A stretch of 60,942 nt of DNA from an uncultured Bacteroidota bacterium. Lineage in GTDB: Bacteria; Bacteroidota; Bacteroidia; Chitinophagales; Chitinophagaceae. The stretch is taken from NCBI GenBank assembly GCA_903903635.1, contig CAIUZK010000137.1, positions 1 through 60,942 on the forward strand, read 5' to 3'. Below the pieces are notes generated by a model. The model worked only from the letters and a program-made list of their open reading frames with translations, did no database searches and was not told where the DNA came from. This document shows, piece by piece, positions 17,602-26,042 of the stretch. Position 1 is the stretch's first letter, and every line of letters begins with the position of its first letter. The translations under genes were made by a program, and so were the position numbers.

Positions 17602-17955
17602 ATGCATCGACTTATTTTTTTTCTACTGTTCACCGTATCTTTTTTCTCGCCTGATATAGTATTGGCAGGTAATCCTAATGTTGTAACCGGGGTTTTTAAA
17701 GTAGATGGAACCTGCGGGCAATGTAAGCAGCGGATAGAAGATGCCGCCTACATTAAAGGTGTGAAGTTTGCTGAATGGAATAAGGAAACCCATGATCTTA
17801 CCGTAAAATACGATTCCACCAAAACGACTGCAGATAAGATACTTCAAAGTGTAGCTAAGGCGGGCCATGATGCCGGAGATTTTAAAGCAACCAACGAAGA
17901 CTACACCAAGCTGCCATCCTGTTGCAAGTACAAATCAGGAATTAAAAAGCATTGA
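17602..17955 (+). CDS. secreted heavy-metal-associated (HMA) domain protein
   Basis: A 117-aa protein with a signal peptide (MHRLIFFLLFTVSFF, cleavage after VLAG) and one HMA domain. VVTGVFKVDGTCGQCKQRIEDAAYIKGVKFAEW carries the metal-binding CxxC as CGQC, and TADKILQSVAKAGHDA is the second helix. The C-terminal SCCKYKSG adds a Cys pair. It would bind a soft metal such as copper in the periplasm. Its stop lies 2 bp before the ATG of the following TonB receptor, a coupling that points to one transport module. Confidence 0.85.
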   Translation: MHRLIFFLLFTVSFFSPDIVLAGNPNVVTGVFKVDGTCGQCKQRIEDAAYIKGVKFAEWNKETHDLTVKYDSTKTTADKILQSVAKAGHDAGDFKATNEDYTKLPSCCKYKSGIKKH

Positions 17956-17957
17956 TT

Positions 17958-20210
17958 ATGAGTTGCCTGATACGCAGATTGTTTTTTTTAAGTTTTCTAA
18001 TAGTATATACCACCGCAAGCGCTCAGCAGCAAAAAATCATTACCGGGAGTGTAAGTTTAAAGCAAGACAAAGGGAAGCCGGAAAAAGCGGAGGGTGCAAC
18101 TGTTGCCGCTCCCGGAACTGAGTTTGGGATCCAGACGGATTTTGAAGGTAAGTTTACATTAACGATACCGGATAGTACAAAAATAATAGTTGCTTCTTAT
18201 GTGGGTTTTGCCTCAGATACTATACGTCTGAAGCCTGGTATAAATGAGTATAAAATCGAACTTATATCGGCTCATGCGCTAAAGGAAATTATTATCAGGG
18301 AGAAGCTTAAGGCAACAGAAATAAGCCTGATGGACCCAATGAAAATTGAGAAGATCGGGGGAGCGGAATTACTTAAGGCGGCCTGTTGCAATCTTAGTGA
18401 AAGTTTTGAAACAACCCCATCGGTGGATGTAGCGTTTACAGATGCTGTAACAGGCTATAAGCAGGTGCGCATGCTGGGGTTGGCCGGACCATATACGCTG
18501 ATAACAAGAGAAAATATTCCTGATGTCCGTGGCCTGGCTGCCATTACAGGGCTGACCTACACACCCGGTACATGGATAGAGGGCATGCAGTTAAGCAAGG
18601 GCACAGGCAGTGTAGTGAATGGCTACGAAAGTGTAGCTGGGCAGATAAATGTGGAGTTAAGAAAACCGTTTACCGGCGAAAAAATGCTATTCAATTTATA
18701 CCAGAGTTCGCAGGGGCGCAGTGAGGCCAATGCGAATTACCGTCATCAATTTGGTAAAAAACTGGGTACTAATCTGCTGGTACATGCCAATTCTTTATGG
18801 TTAAAATCAGATCAGAACAGCGATCATTTTACCGATCAGCCTTTGGGAAACCAATTTAATATACTGAACCGGTGGATTTACAACGATCCTAAGGGATGGA
18901 TGTTTCAGGCAGGGGTGAAATTTCTTTATGCGCAAGGATTAGGGGGTGAATGGAATTATAAAGAAGGAGACCCGCAGGTAACGGGAAACCCATGGGGTTA
19001 TCATTTTAAAACTACAAGGTTTGAAGATTGGATAAAACTAGCCCGTGTTTTCAGTTCACGGCCAGCTACAAGCCTTGGGTTGCAACTTTCGAATATTAAC
19101 CATTACCAGGATGCTTTTTATGGGCCGCGCGAATATTCAGGCATACAGAACAGTATTTATGCCAATCTTATTTTTCAGACTTATATTGGCAACACAAATC
19201 ATGTTATTAAGGCCGGCATCAGCGGACTGATTGATATTTATAACGAGCAATTTGCTCAAATTACTTACACAAGAAATGAGCAGGTGCCCGGGGTGTTTGG
19301 TGAATATGCTTATAGCTTTTCGGATAAATTTAATATTATAGCCGGGTTGCGGGGCGATTATGATAACCTTTATGGCGCTTTTGCAACTCCCAGGTTGCAC
19401 ATGCGATTTGCTCCTTTTAAAAGAACCACCATCAGAGGCTCAATAGGCAGAGCGCAACGCACTGCCAATATTTTTGCAGAAAACGCAGGTTTTATGGCCA
19501 GCAGCAGGCAATTCAATATCATAAATCCTGTATCAGGCAAGGCATATGGACTGGACCCGGAAGTAGCCTGGAATGCAGGTGTAAATCTGACGCATAAGTT
19601 TAAAATCGGGCTACGGGAAGCTGTATTTGGAGTTGATTATTATTATACATGGTTTGAGAATCAGGTGGTTGTTGATCTGAATACTTTAGGATTTCTTAGC
19701 TTTTACAATCTTTCAGGCAGGTCATTTGCGCATAGTTTTTCTACTCAGTTTGATTACGAATTGTTGCACAACCTGAATATAAGGCTTGCTTACCGGTATT
19801 ATTTTGTAATGACCACCTATAGGGGTGACCTGGAACAAAAACCCCTTGTACCCGCACATAGGGCATTTGCCAACGTAGACTATGCTACAAGAAACAAATG
19901 GAAGTTCGATTATACCATTCAATGGATCAGTACGCAAAGGACGCCGGGTGTGACACACGAGCATTCTGGTATTACCAGTGGAGGAGTGAATGAATCACCG
20001 TCCTTTTTACAGATGAATGTGCAGGTATCTAAAGCCTTTACCGATGTTTTTGAGGTATACATGGGAGGCGAAAATCTAACCAATTATATGCAGCATGATG
20101 CCATTTTAGGTGCATCCGATCCCTTTGGGCCAAAATTTGATGCCTCGCTTATATGGGGCCCTATGATGGGGAGGAATATTTATGCGGGGATGAGGTTTAA
20201 GATAAAATAA
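17958..20210 (+). CDS. TonB-dependent receptor linked to an HMA protein, probable metal uptake
   Basis: A 750-aa outer-membrane receptor: signal peptide (about 1-22, ending ASAQ), carboxypeptidase-regulatory-like domain (IITGSVSLKQDKG...AAPGTEFGIQTDFEGKFTL), a plug with a Cys pair (KAACCNLSESFETTPSVDV; QVRMLGLAGPYTLITRENIPDV) and a barrel ending GRNIYAGMRFKIK. It is cotranscribed with the HMA protein, so copper or a similar metal or its chelate is the likely cargo. The CC pair in the plug may help in metal handling, an inference only. Confidence 0.88.
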   Translation: MSCLIRRLFFLSFLIVYTTASAQQQKIITGSVSLKQDKGKPEKAEGATVAAPGTEFGIQTDFEGKFTLTIPDSTKIIVASYVGFASDTIRLKPGINEYKIELISAHALKEIIIREKLKATEISLMDPMKIEKIGGAELLKAACCNLSESFETTPSVDVAFTDAVTGYKQVRMLGLAGPYTLITRENIPDVRGLAAITGLTYTPGTWIEGMQLSKGTGSVVNGYESVAGQINVELRKPFTGEKMLFNLYQSSQGRSEANANYRHQFGKKLGTNLLVHANSLWLKSDQNSDHFTDQPLGNQFNILNRWIYNDPKGWMFQAGVKFLYAQGLGGEWNYKEGDPQVTGNPWGYHFKTTRFEDWIKLARVFSSRPATSLGLQLSNINHYQDAFYGPREYSGIQNSIYANLIFQTYIGNTNHVIKAGISGLIDIYNEQFAQITYTRNEQVPGVFGEYAYSFSDKFNIIAGLRGDYDNLYGAFATPRLHMRFAPFKRTTIRGSIGRAQRTANIFAENAGFMASSRQFNIINPVSGKAYGLDPEVAWNAGVNLTHKFKIGLREAVFGVDYYYTWFENQVVVDLNTLGFLSFYNLSGRSFAHSFSTQFDYELLHNLNIRLAYRYYFVMTTYRGDLEQKPLVPAHRAFANVDYATRNKWKFDYTIQWISTQRTPGVTHEHSGITSGGVNESPSFLQMNVQVSKAFTDVFEVYMGGENLTNYMQHDAILGASDPFGPKFDASLIWGPMMGRNIYAGMRFKIK

Positions 20211-20400
20211 GGGTGGGAAAAAGTCTGAAATACAAAAACACATAATGCATTTTGTAAATTTAAAGTGCCAGTTTAAATATTTTAAAGGCTCTCTTTAAAA
20301 TTGCAAGAAACAGGGAAACTTCAGCGCCAAATATCAGGCACAATATGTTTACAGCGCAGAAAGTAAATCAGGTAATGATTTTATAAGGAGGCTGGAAAAT

Positions 20401-20434
20401 CAATAAGGCCGGTCAGTAGTGAGCGGCCTTATTG
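20401..20434. terminator. bidirectional hairpin between converging genes
   Basis: CAATAAGGCC and GGCCTTATTG form a perfect 10-bp stem around a 14-nt loop. It lies between the end of the metal TonB receptor (+) and the end of the small basic protein (-). T-rich runs are weak on both sides, so termination strength is uncertain. Confidence 0.6.
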
Positions 20435-20455
20435 AAAAATGCAGGTAGCATTACT

Positions 20456-20704
20456 TTACCAGCGACAACCATGCCTGTAGCGCCTGTGCTCATTGTAGCA
20501 CCGGGGAGCATAATAAGCAGGGCGTGAATAATATTGTACGGGAGGTGCATATACCCGTACCGGAGGACAGTATCTCACAATAGGGCGGCAATGACCATGT
20601 CTTTCATATCTTTCATGTCTCCAGGGGGTTGCATTTGCTGTAGTTGAAAAAGTGGCTGATATCAATATTATCAGCAATGAACTTAAAATGATCCTGAGTT
20701 TCAT
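20456..20704 (-). CDS. small secreted Tyr/Arg/His/Pro-rich protein
   Basis: An 82-aa protein. A signal peptide (about 1-25, LRIILSSLLIILISATFSTTANA) is followed by a mature part rich in Arg, Tyr, His, Pro and Cys (HGHCRPIVRYCPP, PAYYAPRCYNEHRRYRHGCRW) with four Cys residues. The composition suggests metal binding or adhesion to surfaces or polymers. I do not recognise a family. It lies next to a haem lipoprotein gene on the same strand but is separated from it by 144 bp. Confidence 0.6.
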   Translation of the reverse strand: MKLRIILSSLLIILISATFSTTANATPWRHERYERHGHCRPIVRYCPPVRVYAPPVQYYSRPAYYAPRCYNEHRRYRHGCRW

Positions 20705-20848
20705 AAATACTATCGTTTAGTTATTCAGGTATATCCAAATAGCCTGCCAGATTTTATCAAAGAAATGTAAAAGCGGAACTTTAACAACTTTTAACACCTT
20801 TTACCTACTTGCCTCGCATGAGATCAAAAACTGAGAACAATTAAGATG

Positions 20849-21220
20849 TCATTTCTTCCCCTTCACTGCAACCAGATATTCAACAATCTTTTTTGCAGTA
20901 ATTGAATCCACAGGCGCATGAAATTTGGTTATCATTTTAGTGACCTCTGCATCCCATGTTTTTGCCGGAAAATCGGGCTGCATGCTAATATATTTCAGTG
21001 AGTGACAAATGGCACAATAAGACATGAACTCGGCTTTACCTTCATGTTCAGGGAATGGCGGCGGCGGGTCGGGATAAAGAGACAACTCATGGACTGAGCC
21101 GGTAATTTTAATCGTATTTTCAGGTTGTTTGCAGGCATCCTCCTGCTTATGACTACATCCCCATGCTGTAACAATCAGCAAACAAAAGGTAAGTAAAATT
21201 GCTGTTTTTATTCTGATCAT
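20849..21220 (-). CDS. monohaem cytochrome c lipoprotein, probable SorB-like partner
   Basis: A 123-aa lipoprotein (lipobox WGC, Cys22) with one haem c motif C69-AIC-H73; Met80 or a later Met could be the distal ligand. It is transcribed from the same strand as the molybdoenzyme and begins 56 bp after that gene's stop codon, the order seen in sulfite:cytochrome c oxidoreductase loci (sorA then sorB). It probably accepts electrons from the molybdenum subunit in the periplasm. Confidence 0.8.
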   Translation of the reverse strand: MIRIKTAILLTFCLLIVTAWGCSHKQEDACKQPENTIKITGSVHELSLYPDPPPPFPEHEGKAEFMSYCAICHSLKYISMQPDFPAKTWDAEVTKMITKFHAPVDSITAKKIVEYLVAVKGKK

Positions 21221-21276
21221 AAATCGGAAATGGATTTAGTAATATGCAAGTAGCACAGATTATTGCTGGTTTTATT

Positions 21277-22458
21277 TTAATGCACTGTCACATCCAGTTG
21301 CTCGATAAACCCTCTGGCATAGCCGCTCCTGTTCCACTGTTTATCTGTTTGAACATGTCCTTTATCATCGGTAGCCCTGACTCTGAGGTGGTATAAACCT
21401 TTGGTAGCCGGTGTCCATTCATATTTCCATCGGCGCCATGAATATTTTCCAAGGTCCGGGTTGAGTTTTGTTTCCTGCCAGGTAGAGCCACCATCAATAG
21501 AAAGCTCAACTTTTTTTATGCCGCTGCCATCATTGAAAGCAAGTCCCTCAACCATACAAGGTTTATTAGCAGTTACAACCTGGGTGGTATCAGGCTCAAC
21601 AAAAATAGAATGCAGGTTGATAGTTGTAATGGGCACAGTGGCTTTAGCAAGGCTATCGGGTTTTTCATCTACTCCTGAAGCAGGTACCTGATATGCTTTT
21701 TTCATCCAGAAACCATTAAAGGAATCGGTTAATACATTAATGTTGGCCAGTGATCCTACCCAGTAAGTAGCATACCAACCAGGCACAACCAGTTTTAACG
21801 GATATCCGTTAAGCATGGGAATAGGTTGGCCATTCATTTCGTATGCGACCAACACTTCGCCATCCAGGGCATGATCAATTGTCAATGACTTGATGAACAA
21901 TGGTACATCAGGTAATGCACCCTTATCCAATCCCTGGAAAGTAACATCAATGGCGCCTTTTTTTATACCTGCCATCGCCATGATATCCTTCAATTTTACA
22001 CCTTTCCACTTTGCGTTTCCCATAGCGCCGTTATGCCACTGGCTGCCGGGTACCCTGGGGTTGAAAGTGGATCGCGAATTGCCTGCGCAAATTGCGAGGG
22101 CAACAACCGAATCAGGGGTAAATTTTGTTTTGAGGTCGTTGAGCGATAGAGACAGAGGCTGATCAACAGCACCATCGATATGCAATCTGAAAGTATCGGT
22201 ATTGATACTGGTAAGAATCAGGGATAGGTGCCAGCGAACAAAAAAGTATTCATTCGGCGTAAAATCTTCTTTGAATATTTTAAGTGGTGTTTCCAGTTGA
22301 GGAGGCCGGTCGGTGAGGAGAATCATTTCTTTCTTTTCCGGGAAAGTAACCAGCCCTGATTCCCGGGTATTTTTGGATTGATGCCCATTATTGCCACATG
22401 AATACCATAAGATTGTAGCAGGCAGCAGAACCAGGAGACAGAATAATTTATTTCGCAT
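21277..22458 (-). CDS. sulfite-oxidase-family molybdoenzyme (SorA-like), lipoprotein
   Basis: A 393-aa enzyme with a lipobox (WYSC, Cys21). The molybdopterin domain has FFVRWH, the conserved cysteine in VALAICAGNSRSTF (Cys124, the expected molybdenum ligand), GVKLKDIM and a GYPLKLVVPGWYATYWVGSL stretch. The C-terminal Mo-co dimerisation immunoglobulin-like domain follows (VEGLAFNDGSGIKKVELSIDGG, RRWKYEWTP). Family members oxidise sulfite to sulfate and pass electrons to cytochrome c. The haem c lipoprotein directly downstream and the haem c lipoprotein divergent from it are natural acceptors. Lipid anchoring is different from the soluble SorA. Activity on another substrate cannot be excluded. 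Confidence 0.88.
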   Translation of the reverse strand: MRNKLFCLLVLLPATILWYSCGNNGHQSKNTRESGLVTFPEKKEMILLTDRPPQLETPLKIFKEDFTPNEYFFVRWHLSLILTSINTDTFRLHIDGAVDQPLSLSLNDLKTKFTPDSVVALAICAGNSRSTFNPRVPGSQWHNGAMGNAKWKGVKLKDIMAMAGIKKGAIDVTFQGLDKGALPDVPLFIKSLTIDHALDGEVLVAYEMNGQPIPMLNGYPLKLVVPGWYATYWVGSLANINVLTDSFNGFWMKKAYQVPASGVDEKPDSLAKATVPITTINLHSIFVEPDTTQVVTANKPCMVEGLAFNDGSGIKKVELSIDGGSTWQETKLNPDLGKYSWRRWKYEWTPATKGLYHLRVRATDDKGHVQTDKQWNRSGYARGFIEQLDVTVH

Positions 22459-22649
22459 GAGTAATGATGAGGATATTGTTTTATTTACAGTGCAATAAAG
22501 ATAGTATTAGCTTTTAATCGGGAAGGTTAAAATTTCAGATTTTATTGTTGCTGATGGGTTTTACCAGTAATTTTGCAGCGTTTTCAAATTGGGCGTAAAT
22601 TTAATTATGACGTTCCTGATTGCCAATTATCTGAGGTTATTTTAATATT

Positions 22650-23063
22650 ATGAATAAGCTATCTTTGATTACAACAGCGGGTATTTTCATTATTTTACTG
22701 GCTTCATGTGGAGGTAATACCAGTAGTTCCAATCAGCCTGCTGCTAAATTATCAGGAGAAGATATTTACAAAAAGACATGTATTACATGTCATCTACCTA
22801 AGGGAGAAGGATTGCCCGGCACTTTTCCACCTCTTGCGAAATCGGATTTTCTTGCCAACAGGGAAAGTGTAATAAAGCAGGTGCTCAAGGGAAACATAGG
22901 AGAGCAGGTGGTAAATGGTACCAAATACAATAGTGTTATGCCGGCCCAACCCTTAGGTGATGAGGAGGTTGCATTAGTACTAACCTATGTGTATAGTAAT
23001 TTCGGCAATTCAGGCGCACCAGTTACTGCTGCTGAAGTTAAAGCATTGAGATCAAAGCTTTAG
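22650..23063 (+). CDS. monohaem cytochrome c lipoprotein
   Basis: A 137-aa lipoprotein (lipobox LLASC, Cys20) with haem c motif C44-ITC-H48 and a downstream Met in NSVMPAQPLGD, the spacing of class I cytochromes c (CxxCH...PPLAKSDFL...MPA). It is divergent from the SorA-like gene, with 191 bp between the two start codons, so a shared control region is possible. It could carry electrons onward to the terminal oxidase. Confidence 0.85.
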   Translation: MNKLSLITTAGIFIILLASCGGNTSSSNQPAAKLSGEDIYKKTCITCHLPKGEGLPGTFPPLAKSDFLANRESVIKQVLKGNIGEQVVNGTKYNSVMPAQPLGDEEVALVLTYVYSNFGNSGAPVTAAEVKALRSKL

Positions 23064-23645
23064 CAATCCCAATAGCTTTTTAAATAGCCTTCTTATCAGG
23101 TACTTTGTTTGCTGCAAATAATTTTGTGCCAAAAAGAAATACTATTGTTACATTTTATATTACCCATGCCGGACATTGTGCCGATTCCCTGATTTGGCAA
23201 TGGTGTAGATTTGGTTTTCCATTCTGATCTGTCTTTCCGAGTAAAACATTATATGTTAATTCGGTTATGTATTGTATATTTGCAAAAAGATCCCAATACT
23301 GTAGGAATTGTCAATACTGGCATTTTTCCATATTGAGGAATTAATTTCCACGTGCTGGATATCATGTTATTTTTATAAATGTATAAATAATTGTTTTATA
23401 ATGTGATGATATTTTGGCATGAAATTGGTATATATAGCAGCAAAGCCGTAATCAATTAAATAATTAGCCGTATTTGCGGGGATTATGGTTGAAAAAAGTG
23501 AGTAAGAAATTGGGCATAGGCTTTGCTGCTTTAATAGGGGAAATGAGGTAATTGGAAACATTCACTCCGTTCGCTGAATAGACGAAAGCCTATTGCTCAG
23601 TACTATTTCATAAGTTGAGAATTATTAAACTCTTTTGTTTGAGTT
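23064..23645. other. about 0.6 kb without a recognisable gene
   Basis: No ORF with coding character was seen on either strand. A TATATTTG at 23275-23282 matches the -7 consensus, but no TTG lies at the expected -33 distance and nothing codes behind it. CAATACTG occurs twice close together near 23293 and 23311. An untranslated RNA cannot be excluded. Confidence 0.5.
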
Positions 23646-23680
23646 AAAAAAGGCCTTCCTTCATTCTTGTTGGAGGGCCT
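23646..23680 (-). terminator. rho-independent terminator of the antiporter gene
   Basis: AGGCCTTCC (23651-23659) pairs with GGAGGGCCT (23672-23680), with one G-U wobble and a 12-nt loop. Read on the minus strand, it is followed by TTTTTT, about 26 bp beyond the antiporter stop codon. Confidence 0.8.
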
Positions 23681-23705
23681 GACCTTTTTAGGTAGTCGGG
23701 TAATG

Positions 23706-24941
23706 CTACGCGGAAAGTTTGCGGTACATTTTACCAATTGTCAGACCTTGTATTAAGATTGAGAAGACCACTACTACATAGGTAATAGTTACAAACAAAT
23801 CACGGTGCATGCCGTCAGGGAGGGACAGTGCCAGCGCAATTGATAAGCCGCCTCTTAAGCCACCCCAGGTAAGAATGGCGATAGCATTTTTTTCAAAATT
23901 TAGTTTGTACCTCAACAGGACAACCGGTACAGCAACGGAAGCCCACCGGCTGATAAGTGCCAGGCCGATGCAAACCAGGCTAATAAACAATACTGCAGTG
24001 TTTATTTTTATTACCAGCATTTCAAAACCCACAAGCATAAATAAAATAGCATTTAACATTTCGTCTATCAGTTCCCAGAATTGCCTGAGATGATCTTTGG
24101 AAAGAGCCGGTGAACCGGTTTCTCTTCCCTTGTTTCCGATAACAATGCCAGCCACAACCATGGCGAGGGGCCCTGAGATGTGCATTTTACCGGCAAGCAT
24201 GTAGCCTCCCATAACAGCAGCAATAGTAACCAATACTTCCACTTCGTATTTATCAATAGACCGTATGGCATAATAACAGGCATAACCCAGCAATAAGCCC
24301 CAGAGCAAGCCTCCACCTGCTTCCTTAATAAACAATAAGGAAATATCGGACATTGACAAATTCCCGGTTCCGGTTTGGGCAACTTCAAGCAGGGTGATAA
24401 ACATTACCACGGCTACCCCATCGTTGAAGAGGGATTCTCCGGATATTTTCAGTTCCAATGTTTTGGATATACCTGCTTTTTTCAGGATAGCCAAAATGGC
24501 TACCGGATCGGTGGGAGAGATAAGTGCGGCAAATAACAGGCAGTGTATATAGGCTACATTAAGATGGAATACAGGTAACAAAAGATAAAGAAGAGAACCA
24601 AGAAGGAATGTAGAAATGAAAATGCCTATTGTAGCAAGAGTTATTACCGGAAGCCTTTCTTTCTGAAGACCTGTAGCATCAACCTGAATTGATCCTGCAA
24701 ACAATAATGGCCCAAGCATCCCATTCATAAGCAGACTGTGAAAATCAACAGATGCTATGAACTTTACAAGAAAGGAGGAAGATTGAGGGTAGAGCGCAGT
24801 AGCAACCAACAAGATCAAAGAAACAGTTAATGACAAGGCCATAATACCTATGGTAGGCGGCCATTTGATAAACCTGTGATTGATATAAGCAAACAAGGCA
24901 GCCAGGCAAATGAGTAAAGTGAGTATTTCGTAGGACTGCAT
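23706..24941 (-). CDS. CPA1-type Na+(K+)/H+ antiporter
   Basis: A 411-aa inner-membrane protein with about twelve hydrophobic helices. The family motifs are visible: AALISPTDPVAILAILKKAG (the TDP of cation/proton antiporters) and GESLFNDGVAVVMF (the ND ion site). HISGPLAMVVAGIVIGN and TWGGLRGGLSIALALSLP are also CPA1-like. It exchanges sodium or potassium for protons in pH and salt balance. It lacks a C-terminal cytosolic regulatory domain (TrkA-C), as the short NhaP types do. It is monocistronic, with a terminator right behind it. Confidence 0.9.
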   Translation of the reverse strand: MQSYEILTLLICLAALFAYINHRFIKWPPTIGIMALSLTVSLILLVATALYPQSSSFLVKFIASVDFHSLLMNGMLGPLLFAGSIQVDATGLQKERLPVITLATIGIFISTFLLGSLLYLLLPVFHLNVAYIHCLLFAALISPTDPVAILAILKKAGISKTLELKISGESLFNDGVAVVMFITLLEVAQTGTGNLSMSDISLLFIKEAGGGLLWGLLLGYACYYAIRSIDKYEVEVLVTIAAVMGGYMLAGKMHISGPLAMVVAGIVIGNKGRETGSPALSKDHLRQFWELIDEMLNAILFMLVGFEMLVIKINTAVLFISLVCIGLALISRWASVAVPVVLLRYKLNFEKNAIAILTWGGLRGGLSIALALSLPDGMHRDLFVTITYVVVVFSILIQGLTIGKMYRKLSA

Positions 24942-25284
24942 ATCTGTTTTGGTCAGGCTCTTCCGGTCTAAGTTAATGACTATTTGGAGTATTGCGTAGC
25001 AAATTAGTAAAATCGAGGATTTGATTTATTGATAATATTGGCTTTTAGTAGCTAACAACGTCACTAATGCTTGTTGTCAGGTTAAGATCTAACTCAATGT
25101 AGCCATCAGTTGATGCATGTAGGTGAATTGCGAAAAACTATTCCAAATCCTACAAAATAATCAACATTCCCCGCCCATTTTTCAACAACAAAAAGAGCTT
25201 CAACAAAAGTTGAAACCCTTATATTTTTTCACTGCCACAAACGTTGTAATACAATTTGCCAGAGTGCAATTACTGAATACATTA
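24942..25284. other. intergenic region between the antiporter and PhnA-like genes
   Basis: It holds the antiporter leader, a third copy of the TAAGTTAATGAC core (24969-24980; see 11947 and 12043) and a hairpin TTCAAC-AAAA-GTTGAA (25199-25214). Read on the minus strand that hairpin is followed by a T-rich stretch and could end the PhnA-like transcript. No gene was seen; the plus-strand ORF here is antisense to the PhnA-like gene. Confidence 0.5.
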
Positions 25285-25869
25285 TCAGGCGCCCTGCTTC
25301 CTTACATACTTGGTAAGGATCACAATTACCTGGCCTTCTATTTTGCCTTCTATCTGTTCGGTATTATCTTCTACAAGGCGGATGTTTTTAACTACAGTGC
25401 CCATTTTGGCATTCAGGGTAGTACCCTTTACATCGAGCGACTTGGTAAGTACAATCGTATCGCCTGTTTGCAGCACATTGCCATTGCTGTCTTTATGAAG
25501 ATCTACTGCGCTGTCATTGTCATGATCGCCTGTAGCTTTGGCCCATGCCAGTCTTTCGTCATCAAGGTACATCATATCGAGGCAGTCCATTGCCCAGCTT
25601 TCATTTCTCAGCCTGTTGAGCATGCGCCATGATACAACCTGCACACCCGGCACTTCGCTCCACATGCTGGCGCTCAGACAACTCCAGTGGCTGCTGTCCA
25701 GTTCTTCTTTTTTGTCAATCTGCGCTATGCACTTTTCGCATATCATAATGCAGTTATCCTCGTTATTGCCAGACTGAGGCAGCACCTCATATACTTTCAG
25801 GCCGGTTGTGGCCTGGCATAACTCGCATTTTTTTTCGCTTCTGTTCAGCAGTGTGTCTTCCAGTCTCAT
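25285..25869 (-). CDS. PhnA-like zinc-ribbon protein
   Basis: A 194-aa protein. The N-terminal zinc ribbon has two CxxC pairs (CELC at about 15-18 and MICEKC at about 42-47), and the C-terminal PhnA (YjdM) domain has DSNGNVLQTGDTIVLTKSLDVKGTTLNAKMGTVVKNIRLVEDNTEQIEGKI. The name comes from the E. coli phosphonate region, but the domain does not itself degrade phosphonates and its role is unknown. The middle part (SEVPGVQVVSWRMLNRL) is longer than in short YjdM proteins. It stands alone. Confidence 0.85.
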   Translation of the reverse strand: MRLEDTLLNRSEKKCELCQATTGLKVYEVLPQSGNNEDNCIMICEKCIAQIDKKEELDSSHWSCLSASMWSEVPGVQVVSWRMLNRLRNESWAMDCLDMMYLDDERLAWAKATGDHDNDSAVDLHKDSNGNVLQTGDTIVLTKSLDVKGTTLNAKMGTVVKNIRLVEDNTEQIEGKIEGQVIVILTKYVRKQGA

Positions 25870-26042
25870 ATCTTATGATTAAAAGGCTGCAAAGGTAATT
25901 ATTTTCGGACAATAGCCATTTTACGATGTATTCGTAATCTATAAGGCAGCGGATACTGTTTGGAAGGCTACGAAATATACACCAATAATGGTATAGGCAA
26001 ACTTTAGGATGCTGGCTAATTTTGGAATCTAAATTTTATTTT

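Noticed and set aside
23113-23131. Sigma-54-like TGGCAC...TTTGCA on the minus strand
   Set aside because: The distance between the -24 and -12 parts is two bases too long, and no gene follows it in that direction within a short distance.
25123-25632. 169-aa plus-strand ORF
   Set aside because: It lies antisense over most of the PhnA-like gene, whose zinc ribbon and PhnA domain are recognisable; the plus-strand protein has no family features.
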